Shown: positions 1-6,631 of the stretch, one piece after another
Layout of the letters: each line of letters begins with the position of its first letter
Position numbering within the stretch: the stretch's first letter is position 1
DNA from: Deinococcus alpinitundrae
Lineage (GTDB): Bacteria; Deinococcota; Deinococci; Deinococcales; Deinococcaceae
Assembly: GCF_009982895.1 (NCBI RefSeq)
Contig: NZ_WXZL01000039.1
Coordinates: 1 to 25,304, forward strand
Direction: 5' to 3'
Length of the DNA stretch: 25,304 bases
Made by a program: the position numbers and the translations under genes
The notes under the pieces: generated by a model
The model's input: only the letters and a program-made list of their open reading frames with translations
Databases searched by the model: none
What the model was told of the DNA's origin: nothing

Positions 1-109
1 GCAGCGGAAATTTCCGCTGCGGGGCATCCTCCGGGGTCAACGCCAGGTACGGCAGTAAGAAGTGGTACGTCTCGTCATCGACATCACTCGGGTACGCACA
101 GCGATCCAT
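1..109 (-). CDS. IS5-type (DUF4096-like) transposase, N-terminus only
   Basis: The reverse strand encodes 36 codons from an ATG at 109, beginning [18 protein letters not shown] and continuing into an [19 protein letters not shown] stretch. This is the usual opening of the short IS4/IS5-superfamily transposases (DUF4096 type), where a PSDVSDEEW-like block is followed by a [12 protein letters not shown] block. The rest lies beyond the window edge. The frame is open throughout. It sits immediately beside the broken S10 peptidase gene on the same strand, so the element probably inserted into that gene. The family call comes from memory of such proteins. The DDE catalytic residues are outside the window. 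Confidence 0.72.
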   Translation of the reverse strand, partial: MDRCAYPSDVDDETYHFLLPYLALTPEDAPQRKFPL

Positions 110-176
110 CGCTCCAGTTTGCCAGCGGCAAAATCATCCCGCCAAACTTCGATCCCGTCTCAACTAGCCTCTAGAT
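1..176 (-). mobile_element. Terminal part of an IS element next to the S10 peptidase
   Basis: This region comprises the transposase start plus about 65 non-coding bases up to the point where recognisable peptidase sequence ends. The outer end probably lies near 160-176, where the reverse strand reads CTAGTTGAGACGGGATCGAA. The other terminal repeat is outside the window, so neither the exact end nor a target duplication can be confirmed. Confidence 0.45.
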
Positions 177-811
177 GCAGCGCACGGGCGTACTCGTTGT
201 CGCATGGTGCCGTAACTCTCGCCAATAAGAAATTTAGGACTGAGCCAGCGCCCTGCCCGGGTGGTCCACAAACGGATGAAATCACCGACCGATTCAATGT
301 CCTTTTTGAAGCCGTGAAAATCGCTGGGATTCTCTCCCTCTATGACGCGAGAATATCCGGTACTCACCGGATCGATGAACACAAGGTCAGTGTGGGTGAG
401 CATCGTAAATGCGTTGTCCGTGAGACGGTAAGGCGGCCCGGTGAGGTGCCCGGCGTCGCCCATGACCACCCGTCGCGGTCCCAGCAGGCCCAGGTGTAGC
501 CACAACGAAGGACTTCCAGGTCCGCCATTGTAAGCAAAGGTCACCGGCCGCTCCTGCGGTTTTTGATCATCCAGGGCGTAAGCCACGAAGAAGATCCGCG
601 CACGCTTCGAGTGGCCATCGAATTCACCTTCCTTGTTGTGCTTCTCCTCGGCCAGCACCATGGTTCCAGCAGTGGCGGTGTAGTGCAGGGTCTGGCCGCC
701 CACCATGACGCTGTGACGGGTGACGCTGACTTCATCGCGGGGCTTTTCCTCCGGCTTTTCGGTGCGCTTTAACTCAACTTCCAAAACGGGTTTATCAGGA
801 TGTTCACTCAT
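177..811 (-). pseudogene. Serine carboxypeptidase (peptidase family S10), 5' part, truncated
   Basis: The frame opens at an ATG at 811 with a good AAGGAG ribosome-binding site 7-8 bases upstream. It shows family S10 landmarks: the oxyanion motif NGGPGS at residues 95-100, the FIDPVSTGYS block near 145-154, and the nucleophile motif GESYG with Ser199. Family members of this type are about 450-500 residues with catalytic Asp and His in the C-terminal half. Here similarity stops right after GESYGT, and about 13 unrelated residues lead to a stop. An IS5-type element begins just beyond. The protein therefore lacks its Asp and His and should be inactive. The 3' part may lie on the far side of the IS, outside the window. 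The first ~30 residues are charged and show no signal peptide, so the protein would be cytoplasmic. Confidence 0.85.
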
Positions 812-870
812 TCGGCGGAGCTCCTTCTTGATCGGATGCCAGTGCGCCGCACCCGTGAGGTTTCAGAGGG

Positions 871-957
871 TTATTCGGCCACCGTCTCGTTGACCTCCAG
901 GCGGGCGAAGGTGTCGCTGAACAGCTCGCTGTGCAGGTCAGCTTCGTAGACGCTCAC
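871..957 (-). CDS. Short C-terminal-looking coding tail, unknown
   Basis: A 28-residue reading frame (GTG at 957) reads VSVYEADLHSELFSDTFARL and ends EVNETVAE-stop. It looks like normal protein with GC-rich third positions. It ends about 60 bases before the S10 peptidase start, on the same strand. Upstream of 957 it runs into sequence that reads better as an HTH protein on the other strand, so this may be the remaining tail of a larger, disrupted gene that once preceded the peptidase. No family is recognised. Confidence 0.3.
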   Translation of the reverse strand: MSVYEADLHSELFSDTFARLEVNETVAE

Positions 958-978
958 GCCGCCACATCCCGCGCCCGC

Positions 979-1230
979 ATGGATTTTATAGCCACGCTGC
1001 GCGCCGCCCGTGAGGAGAGGTGTCTCTCTTCCGAGGCCGTCGCACGAACGTCTGGGCTGCATCCACAAACCATCCGCAAGGCTGAATCTGGCTCTACCAC
1101 CCGTGTGACCGTCGAAAGCCTGCGCGCATGGGCCAAAGCACTCGACGACGAGCTGGTCATACTGCCGACCGAATCCGGCGAGGAGATGCAGATGAAGCCC
1201 GTCGCGCCGGCGGCCCAGGTGGTATCGTGA
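979..1230 (+). CDS. XRE-family helix-turn-helix protein, small or fragmentary
   Basis: From the ATG at 979 the protein is 83 residues. Residues 5-60 fit the Cro/CI (HTH_3) pattern: a LRAAREERCLSSEAVARTSG helix pair, the recognition helix after SGLHPQTIRKAESG, then a VTVESLRAWAKALDDEL scaffold helix. It is the only plus-strand gene in a minus-strand neighbourhood. No Shine-Dalgarno sequence is visible upstream, and the frame is open back to 931, so it may be the surviving part of a longer gene. It could have been an antitoxin or a mobile-element regulator, but no partner toxin is recognisable here. Confidence 0.55.
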   Translation: MDFIATLRAAREERCLSSEAVARTSGLHPQTIRKAESGSTTRVTVESLRAWAKALDDELVILPTESGEEMQMKPVAPAAQVVS

Positions 1231-1578
1231 GCGCTCGCCTTGGGATAGGGTGCCTCGCCCAGTATGGACGGTCAGCATGGTGACACAAGCGATCAGGATG
1301 GCCACAGTTTCTGGGCGCATCGGCTTGCCGGTGACGGCGCATGAGATGAAGACGCTGAGCATGGTGTAGATGCCGCTCGCCGCCGGTATCAGGACATACA
1401 GGCCGCCGCAGGTTCCTGGGATTAACGAACGCAGAAACAATCCCTGGAGCGTCTCAGCCGGTAGTGACATACAGTTTGTCCCCGCCGCTTCGATGAACTG
1501 GCCCTATCGGGCGGCGTCAAAGGCTTCGGTGGCGGCGGTGACGGCGGTAGCTAGGGCGGTCTTCAAGGTGTCGTTCAT
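1230..1578 (-). pseudogene. Possible decayed membrane-type ORF with in-frame stop
   Basis: Read from an ATG at 1578, the reverse strand gives MNDTLKTALATAVTAATEAF, then meets a TAG near 1504. The same frame stays open beyond it with hydrophobic stretches (LYVLIPAASGIYTMLSVFIS and VAILIACVTMLTVHTG) that would suit two membrane segments. The sequence then loses character near 1230, where the HTH gene ends. This could be a decayed membrane protein or an unused open frame in GC-rich DNA. No family is recognised. Confidence 0.22.
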
Positions 1579-1650
1579 GACCGTGCTGTAGCTTGTGTGC
1601 CCAGGGTGCGGGTGTGTCGTTCCTGTGTGCTTCACGTCTCTCCCAGATAA

Positions 1651-1674
1651 CAAAAAACACCTCCGAAGGGGCAC
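1651..1674 (-). terminator. Probable intrinsic terminator after relic A / MgtC
   Basis: The reverse strand reads GCCCCTTCGGAGGTG followed by six T. A C(UUCG)G tetraloop caps a short stem that contains one C-A mismatch. A closely related hairpin with a stronger stem lies at 2356-2377. It would end minus-strand transcripts from the MgtC gene. Confidence 0.45.
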
Positions 1675-1690
1675 ACGGCCTTGAGGCGAA

Positions 1691-1780
1691 TCAGTTGAGC
1701 TGAGGTGCCTGATTGGCGATGTTAGAGATGACATCCAGGATCTCGCTGGCCATATCCACGTGATACAGCTCGTTTCCTGG
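1691..1780 (-). pseudogene. C-terminal relic A of an unknown protein (ends ISNIANQAPQLN)
   Basis: In the frame next to the MgtC stop, the reverse strand reads LYHVDMASEILDVISNIANQ followed by APQLN and a stop at 1691. It has no start of its own and reads as the end of a longer protein. A second tail at 2394-2622 ends NTIANIANRAPKIH-stop and is followed by a related hairpin, so the two are probably paralogous ends. The family is unknown. Confidence 0.35.
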
Positions 1781-1787
1781 TTGCGCT

Positions 1788-2252
1788 TCAATCTTTGGCT
1801 GTACCGGAAGTGAGTGAACGGCTCAGTGAGCCAATTGGCGACAGAATGAACCAGAACAGTAGCGTCACAGCGCTGGATAACCAGTACAGATGCAGGCCGC
1901 AGGCCACGCCCACACTGGCACTCGCCAGCAAACTGGCCGCTGTTGTCAACCCCTGAGTTGAGCCTTTGGCCGACGAGAAGATGACGCCCCCACCCAGAAA
2001 GCTCACCCCACCGACGACGGCGCTCAGAATGCCAATCAAGTCGAATCGCACCTGCGAAGCGGTGCCAGCATATTCCTTGACCATCGCTTCACCCAGCACC
2101 ATGAACAGCGCCGCACTCACGCCCACCAACATGTGGGTGCGTAGCCCCGCGCTTTTTTGCTTGTTTTCGCGCTCCCAGCCCAGCACACCGCTGAGTACGA
2201 AGGCGAGCAACGGACCAAGCATCAATTCGAGTTCGTCTACGACACCAAGCAT
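1788..2252 (-). CDS. MgtC/SapB family membrane protein
   Basis: The 154-residue protein (ATG at 2252) has the MgtC/SapB N-terminal domain pattern: an early hydrophobic helix, GWERE at about 25-29, then AGLRTHMLVGVSAALFMVLG, and a glycine-rich helix GGVSFLGGGVIFSS near 88-101. Four or five membrane helices are visible and the end is polar. The length fits the short members that lack the C-terminal ACT-like domain. MgtC homologues are linked to survival at low magnesium and to modulation of membrane ATPases; the role here is unknown. The ribosome-binding site is weak. The gene lies between two related C-terminal relics and is the only clearly intact gene in the first 3 kb. Its stop overlaps the frame of relic A. 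Confidence 0.85.
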   Translation of the reverse strand: MLGVVDELELMLGPLLAFVLSGVLGWERENKQKSAGLRTHMLVGVSAALFMVLGEAMVKEYAGTASQVRFDLIGILSAVVGGVSFLGGGVIFSSAKGSTQGLTTAASLLASASVGVACGLHLYWLSSAVTLLFWFILSPIGSLSRSLTSGTAKD

Positions 2253-2355
2253 TGACCCAGCATACGTGACAGTCGGTCAGAGTCGACCCTTCAGGACGAT
2301 TGTGCCGCTTAGCTCGCGTGCCCGGCACTTTGGTGCAGCGTTCCTGTGGCTCAGC

Positions 2356-2377
2356 AAAAACGCCTCCGAAGGGGCGT
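2356..2377 (-). terminator. Intrinsic terminator with UUCG tetraloop after relic B
   Basis: The reverse strand reads ACGCCCCTTCGGAGGCGT and then T5. The stem ACGCC/GGCGT closes on C(UUCG)G with one internal C-A mismatch. The hairpin plus T-tract is a standard Rho-independent layout. It follows relic B and resembles the hairpin after relic A. Confidence 0.6.
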
Positions 2378-2393
2378 CCGGAAGCGCAGCAGT

Positions 2394-2622
2394 TCAGTGG
2401 ATCTTGGGTGCGCGGTTGGCAATATTGGCGATGGTATTCGAGCACCTCCAGCGCGACCGAGACGTTGTCGCGGGTGCACAGCGAGGTACGGGGCAACCGG
2501 CGGGCCTGATTGAGTCGCTGCTGGGCGTGCTCGTGGTTGCGGACGGCCCGGATCAGCAGGTCCGGCGTGAAGTCCGCGCTCCACTTGCGGAGAGCAGGGT
2601 CGCCCTGGGCGTGGAGAGCTGT
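2394..2622 (-). pseudogene. C-terminal relic B of an unknown protein, frameshifted
   Basis: The reverse strand encodes DPALRKWSADFTPDLLIRAV and then RNHEHAQQRLNQARRLPRTS up to SVALEVL. A shift of one base then gives NTIANIANRAPKIH and a stop at 2394. This end resembles relic A (ISNIANQAPQLN). The 5' part is missing: near 2622 the sequence changes to IS66 transposase on the opposite strand. It reads as a real but broken gene of unknown family, probably cut by the IS66 insertion. Confidence 0.45.
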
Positions 2623-3038
2623 ACGGACAACGGGTCGCACAGGTCTTCCGGGAGGGCATCCGACTGCACCGGGACGTGACGAAGGGCGTGTGTACACGGG
2701 AAACGTACGCGCAGCAGGGTGAGGAACTCACCCTGCGCCTGGATGCCCTGCTGAACCGGGCGCCACTGAAGTCGAAAGCGAACGAGCGACTCCGGCTGGG
2801 CCTCCTCAAGCAGCACATCCTGGATCGGTTGTGGCGGTTCCTGAAAGACCCGGACATTCCACCGACGAACAACGCAGCGGAACGGAGCCTGCGGACCGTG
2901 GTGATGGCGAGGAAAGTCTCGCAGTGCAGCAAAAACGCAGTCGGCGCGCAGATGTACATGCGGATCAAGTCCACGGTGGAGACCGCGCGCTTGAGCGGTC
3001 ATGATCCCATTGCAATCCTGACTAGCCTCATGCGCTAA
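2623..3038 (+). pseudogene. IS66-family transposase, C-terminal fragment
   Basis: The frame from about 2623 reads ELYGQRVAQVFREGIRLHRD and continues to a TAA at 3038. It includes the IS66 signature PPTNNAAERSLRTVVMARKV, which carries the last catalytic Glu, followed by SQCSKNAVGAQ and a normal C-terminus ending AILTSLMR. IS66 transposases are about 450-520 residues, so only about the last 135 remain. The catalytic Asp residues, the accessory tnpA/tnpB genes and the left end are all missing. It is an inactive remnant joined to relic B on the left and to an IS6-type end 20 bases to the right. Confidence 0.85.
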
Positions 3039-3059
3039 TCACAGACCTCCAGGCTACCC

Positions 3060-3102
3060 CTGTCCTCCGTCTGCCGCGGGCTAAGTTAAGGCAACACAAC
3101 CC
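3060..3102 (-). mobile_element. IS6-type terminal end, solo, left border of the ATPase island
   Basis: The reverse strand from 3102 reads GGTTGTGTTGCCTTAACTTA followed by GCCCGCGGCAGACGGAGGAC. About 43 bases match the end at 5240-5282 with four differences, in inverted orientation. The GG...TGTTGC start resembles IS6-family termini. At 5240 the same sequence adjoins an IS6 transposase tail, which supports the assignment. The body of this copy is lost. Confidence 0.7.
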
Positions 3103-3153
3103 TCCGCCGAACCCATGTAGGCAATACAAGCAATATGACTCGCCGGGCCGTTG

Positions 3154-4593
3154 TCACGGCATACGGTACAGTTCCATCAAATCAATCAGCCGGGTTTGTT
3201 CTGGAGCAGCGTTCTTAAATTCTTCGCGGAAGCCATTCTTACTGAACACCAACCATTGACGTACTGGAGTCGACCCCAGTAACTTCCTGGCATTGGTGTG
3301 CAACTGATGGAGCGTGCGCGTTCCTTGCGGCTGGGTCGTCCACTTGCACTCTCCAAGTAGCCAACTGAGCTGCTGGCCATGGCCAAGGCGACAGGCCACG
3401 TCGATTTCTGCGTCCTGGTCACCACTTCCCTGTAAAATCTGCCCGACCTCGCTGTGTTCTCCATCCCAGAATTCGTTCATGTATAGGGTCGTCCAGTAGC
3501 GGCAGATGTTTTCGAAGGTTTCTGGGGCGGCATTCTTGTCCTCGTTGATTCCCGGAGCCACCAACCTTTCCCAAGCGCCTTCGCCTCCACGTATCTTTAG
3601 AGCACTGAGGTGAGGTAAGGCATATCGGTACCAGCTGGCGATGAACGGGTCAGCGAGGGTATAGCGCAGGTTACGGGTCGCAGGAGTGGCATTCGCTGAG
3701 CGCATAGAACGTACCAAGCCCAATTCTTCGAGGCGACCCAGGTACTTCTGTAAGCTGCTGGCGTGGATGCCCGCAGCGCTAATGATTTCGCCCGCTTTGG
3801 TGTTGCCTCTTGAGATGGCCATGAGGATAGACGCATAGATGCGTGGTTCACTCAGTTCAGCACTCAGCAGGCGGTTGGTCTCTTCGTGCAGGGGGCCATC
3901 TGGGTTCAGGACGAGCCGCTCGTAGTTCTCGCCGATACTCAGGTCCTCCTGAAGTTGACTTAGGTATCGGGGCATCCCGCCAAAGACTGTGCGGGCTTGG
4001 ACCAGGTGTTCGGGGCTCCAGGCCGGCGTGAATTGGGCGCTCTCCAGGTGATCGAGAGGCTGCAGAACCAGGTTGAGTTCGCTGCGGCCATGCAGTGGTG
4101 AGCTGTGTTCCAGTAGGGCTTCCATTTGGCTGATGGAACTGCCACACAAGATCAACTTCAGCGGCTGGTCGAGTACTTCAATTCGCCCCAGTACTTCTTG
4201 CAACACCGATTCGAGGGAAGGGTCACTTCGGCTCAGGTAAGGAAATTCATCAATGACCACAGAGAGGCGGCCGAGCTCGGTGGCAGCTTGACCGAGCGCG
4301 AGGATCATCGAACGCCAATTTTGCGCGTGTAGAATGTCACTGGCGGTGCCTGGCTGTAGTATGGGTGTGAGTGTTCCTGCCATATCATCATGGAAGCGTG
4401 CGTAGTTGCTTTCTGGAGTTAACTGGGCGGCCTGATGGTAGGCACTCCTGCCTGCTTCGAGACTATGCAGGAGGAGGGTGCTTTTGCCCACGCGTCGCCT
4501 GCCACGCACAGTCGCCAGATGGGTGCGTTCAGATGCGTAGAACGTATGCAACGCACCGAGTTGACGCTGACGACCGATAAAGCGAATGGGCAT
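3154..4593 (-). CDS. ATPase with DUF234-type C-terminal domain (archaeal-type AAA/STAND-like)
   Basis: The protein is 479 residues from the ATG at 4593. It opens with IRFIGRQRQLGALHTFY, typical of these ATPases. Walker A is GRRRVGKST (31-39), Walker B is LSVVIDEFPYL (110-120), and LILCGSSIS follows as sensor 1. A winged-helix-like part lies near 270-300 (AGEIISAAGIHASSLQKYLG). The C-terminal third fits DUF234, with DAEIDVACRL and WLLGECKW, a pattern reminiscent of PD-(D/E)xK nuclease folds. Alternative starts in the same frame are an ATG at 4608 and a TTG at 4614. All lie within a repeated palindrome, and no Shine-Dalgarno sequence is present; a TATGAT box about ten bases before 4593 would permit leaderless transcription. 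The cellular role of this family is poorly defined. The gene stands alone between two outward-facing IS6-type ends. Confidence 0.85.
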   Translation of the reverse strand: MPIRFIGRQRQLGALHTFYASERTHLATVRGRRRVGKSTLLLHSLEAGRSAYHQAAQLTPESNYARFHDDMAGTLTPILQPGTASDILHAQNWRSMILALGQAATELGRLSVVIDEFPYLSRSDPSLESVLQEVLGRIEVLDQPLKLILCGSSISQMEALLEHSSPLHGRSELNLVLQPLDHLESAQFTPAWSPEHLVQARTVFGGMPRYLSQLQEDLSIGENYERLVLNPDGPLHEETNRLLSAELSEPRIYASILMAISRGNTKAGEIISAAGIHASSLQKYLGRLEELGLVRSMRSANATPATRNLRYTLADPFIASWYRYALPHLSALKIRGGEGAWERLVAPGINEDKNAAPETFENICRYWTTLYMNEFWDGEHSEVGQILQGSGDQDAEIDVACRLGHGQQLSWLLGECKWTTQPQGTRTLHQLHTNARKLLGSTPVRQWLVFSKNGFREEFKNAAPEQTRLIDLMELYRMP

Positions 4594-4642
4594 ACTTTGA
4601 AGTATCATACCCAAGCGTATGATACTTCAAAGTATCATACGC
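4588..4642. promoter_or_regulatory. Two tandem palindromes over the ATPase start (likely operator/promoter)
   Basis: At 4615-4642 there is a perfect inverted repeat with 13-base arms, GCGTATGATACTT / AAGTATCATACGC, around a 2-base centre. At 4588-4612 a second copy has the same core ATACTT-N2-AAGTAT, but one arm has lost three bases. The candidate start codons of the ATPase gene fall inside the second copy, and TATGAT in either copy could serve as a -10 box. The layout suggests a repressor, possibly the winged-helix part of the gene's own product, controlling the gene; that link is inference. Confidence 0.65.
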
Positions 4643-4747
4643 GTCTGTAGATACGACGCTTTGAGAAGAGCCTCTTGATGAGGCTGCGCAGAACCTGACC
4701 TGAATTTAGCTTTATACCCTCAAAAAAAAGTATGGCCCAGACTTATG

Positions 4748-4772
4748 GTGGTGTAACCGGAGGTTACACCAC
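4748..4772. repeat. Perfect inverted repeat GTGGTGTAACC-GGA-GGTTACACCAC
   Basis: The arms are 11 bases with no mismatch and the loop is 3 bases. The inner part GTAACC-N3-GGTTAC is shared with the longer hairpin at 4889-4927. No T-tract follows on either strand, so it is not a standard terminator. Confidence 0.8.
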
Positions 4773-4888
4773 TGGATCGCTTAATGAATAGAACTTCGGC
4801 TACGTACTACGCGACACCTACTGATGGTATAAAAATACAAAATATACGCATCTAAATTCACTCGCTACCTATTCTTCTAGCCCACGCG

Positions 4889-4927
4889 CGTATGTCTTCG
4901 GTAACCTTCGGTTACCGAAGACATACG
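4889..4927. repeat. Perfect 17-base inverted repeat with 5-base loop
   Basis: The arms are CGTATGTCTTCGGTAAC and GTTACCGAAGACATACG around CTTCG. The centre can also be read as GGTAACC-TTC-GGTTACC, the same core as at 4748-4772. Seventeen perfect pairs in decaying DNA suggest recent origin or selection. No T-tract is attached. Confidence 0.85.
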
Positions 4928-5239
4928 AACGAAGTATGTAAAACACATCACATTTTAAATAATTTCCCAATATATAGCTCGATAAGCCAAAGAAGCAGTC
5001 CCAGACACTATTTTTGAACCTAAAAGTACTCATAAAAAGCCGAAGTGTCGCATCAACATTCTCCTACGAGCAGAAGAATACATTTTAAGGACAGCCGTTG
5101 GACTGGGATCTCCTGAATAAATTTCCACCCACCGACGAGTATCACACAACGTCCTTCCCCCACCAGCGGGTAGGGAGCCAATCCAGGCCAACTGGGGAAA
5201 CGCAATGACCTGGTGATGACGCCCGTGCGGACCCGGTAT

Positions 5240-5430
5240 GGTCGTGTTGCCTTAACTTGGCCCGCAGCAGACGGAGGGCAGGAGTGGCCTGAGGTTCAGG
5301 CCACTCCTGCCCCGACGATTGACCACGTCTGAAAGACTCGTTTCTGATTGCTTCTCCTTGTGGCGGCGGACACGCTGGTTCGGGATTGATGGTGCGTTTC
5401 TGGCGCAGCACTCACCTGTTAGGTTAGTTA
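5240..5430 (-). pseudogene. IS6-family transposase C-terminal fragment with terminal end
   Basis: The end begins at 5240 (GGTCGTGTTGCCTTAACTTG). On the reverse strand, a frame ending KRVFQTWSIVGAGVA-stop (TGA at 5296-5298) lines up with the last residues of the intact IS6 transposase at 16629 (QQAFTLWGEVVRQVA-stop). In both copies the stop codon falls in a TGGCCTGA/TCAGGCCA hairpin. Upstream of about 5430 no transposase sequence is seen, so only the last ~40 codons survive. This copy forms the right border of the ATPase island and faces the solo end at 3060-3102. Confidence 0.65.
5277..5311. repeat. Perfect 16-base hairpin spanning the IS6 transposase stop
   Basis: The arms are GGCAGGAGTGGCCTGA and TCAGGCCACTCCTGCC with loop GGT. 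The inner TGGCCTGA-GGT-TCAGGCCA is identical to the one at 16613-16641 in the intact IS6 copy. It may stop transcription or protect the transposase mRNA end. Confidence 0.8.
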
Positions 5431-5560
5431 CAAGAGGTTGATGTCATTGACTTGAGGCGCCCGTCTGTGGTGTAGTCCTTCGTTACCAAAGCCTAGCCTC
5501 CCGTACCCCCTTGACTTGACTAGCTCAACACAGTATTTACGAATGAACTTGAATATTGCG

Positions 5561-6631
5561 TCAATCGCCAAGCGGCACACCCGCTTCCTCAAACGTCCGC
5601 ATCTCACGTAGGGTGGCCGCCGCTGCTAGCAGTAAGGGTGCAGCCAGCACGCCTCCCGTGCCTTCACCCAAGCGCAGCCCAAGCTGAAACATCGGCTTGA
5701 GGTTGAGAGCGGCGAGTTGTGCCGCGTGACCCTGTTCGGCGCACTCGCCTGCCGGGAACAGAAAGTCGCGCAGGGCCGGGGCCAGGGCCACGCCCACCAA
5801 CGCGGCGCTGCCCTCCACGAAACCGTCCAGAATAACTGCACGGCGACACGCGGCGGCCTGAAGCATCATGCCCAGCATGGCGGCGATCTCGTACCCTCCG
5901 AATTCGCCCAGCACGCTCAAAGGTTGAGTGGTGGTGGTGCGCGCCAGTGCTTGCCGCACAGCCAGTACCTTGCGGGCCAGCACCGCGTCGTCCACACCTG
6001 TGCCGCGTCCTGTCACCTCTGCAGCGTCCACCTTCAGGAGTCGGGCGGTCAGGGCGGCGGCAGGCGTGGTGTTTCCAATGCCCATCTCACCAGGAATGAT
6101 CAGGTCTGCGCCGTCTTCGATGGCACGGCGGGCCAGCGCGGCTCCAGCCAGAATGAGCTCTTCCGTCTCGTTCTGGGTCATGGCCGCTTCAAGGCGCAGG
6201 TCGCGGGTGCCGCGCCGCACCGATACCCGCACGAGGGCCGGATGGTCTGGCAGTTCAGCGTTTACACCGGCGTCCATCACGTAGACGCGCGCCCCGACTG
6301 TGCGGGCGATGGCATTGACGGCGGCCCCTCCCGGCCCGGCGGGTGTGGACGCCAGGAAGTTTGCCACCATCGCAGGTGTCACTTCGGGCGGATAGGCGCT
6401 CACACCGCTGGCCGCCACGCCATGATCCCCAGCCGCCACCAGCACGGCCACGCCGCGCGGATGGGGCTTCTCGTTGCCAAAGACGCCCGCCAGCCGCACA
6501 CCAAGATCTTCTAGATCGCCCAGTGCCCCGACGGGCTTGGTCAACTGGTTCTGGCGCGCACGGGCGCGAGACATGGCGGCGGCATCGGCAAGCTGGATAG
6601 ACGCGATCAGGGCAGTCAGCTCAGGGTGCAT
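5561..6631 (-). CDS. cobT: Nicotinate-nucleotide-dimethylbenzimidazole phosphoribosyltransferase
   Basis: CobT moves the phosphoribosyl group of nicotinate mononucleotide to a benzimidazole base, giving alpha-ribazole phosphate, the lower-ligand precursor of B12. The protein has 356 residues, the normal length. The catalytic Glu lies in LGEGTGG (Glu323), and PGEMGIGNTTPAAAL (180-194) and LVAAGDHGVAASGVSAYP (64-81) are hallmark motifs. The ATG at 6631 has a clear AAGGAG and overlaps the 3' end of cobU by 16 bases, so translation is probably coupled. It is the last gene of the cluster. No clear terminator was found in the 130 bases beyond it. Confidence 0.95.
   Translation of the reverse strand: MHPELTALIASIQLADAAAMSRARARQNQLTKPVGALGDLEDLGVRLAGVFGNEKPHPRGVAVLVAAGDHGVAASGVSAYPPEVTPAMVANFLASTPAGPGGAAVNAIARTVGARVYVMDAGVNAELPDHPALVRVSVRRGTRDLRLEAAMTQNETEELILAGAALARRAIEDGADLIIPGEMGIGNTTPAAALTARLLKVDAAEVTGRGTGVDDAVLARKVLAVRQALARTTTTQPLSVLGEFGGYEIAAMLGMMLQAAACRRAVILDGFVEGSAALVGVALAPALRDFLFPAGECAEQGHAAQLAALNLKPMFQLGLRLGEGTGGVLAAPLLLAAAATLREMRTFEEAGVPLGD

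Larger units (their letters stand above)
4643..5239. other. AT-rich non-coding stretch inside the IS6-bounded island
   Basis: No credible gene is seen. Compared with the flanks the stretch is AT-rich, with runs such as TATAAAAATACAAAATATAC. It holds a small hairpin at 4669-4685 (AGCCTC-TTGAT-GAGGCT) and two long perfect hairpins, listed separately. The last ~140 bases before the IS6 end are GC-richer. It may be the control region, a non-coding RNA locus, or a remnant of the replicon from which the island came. Confidence 0.5.

Noticed and set aside
1966..2679. 237-residue plus-strand open frame across MgtC and relic B
   Set aside because: It covers the antisense of a recognisable MgtC protein and of relic B, is low in complexity (many Pro, Ser, Arg) and has no start signal.
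4643..5239. CRISPR array or tRNA genes in the hairpin-rich AT-rich stretch
   Set aside because: There are no regularly spaced direct repeats and no cloverleaf or CCA-type ends. The hairpins are single inverted repeats with unlike outer arms.
5717..6514. 265-residue plus-strand open frame opposite cobT
   Set aside because: It lies entirely antisense to cobT, which has all family motifs. The frame is a by-product of GC-rich codon bias and shows no protein character.
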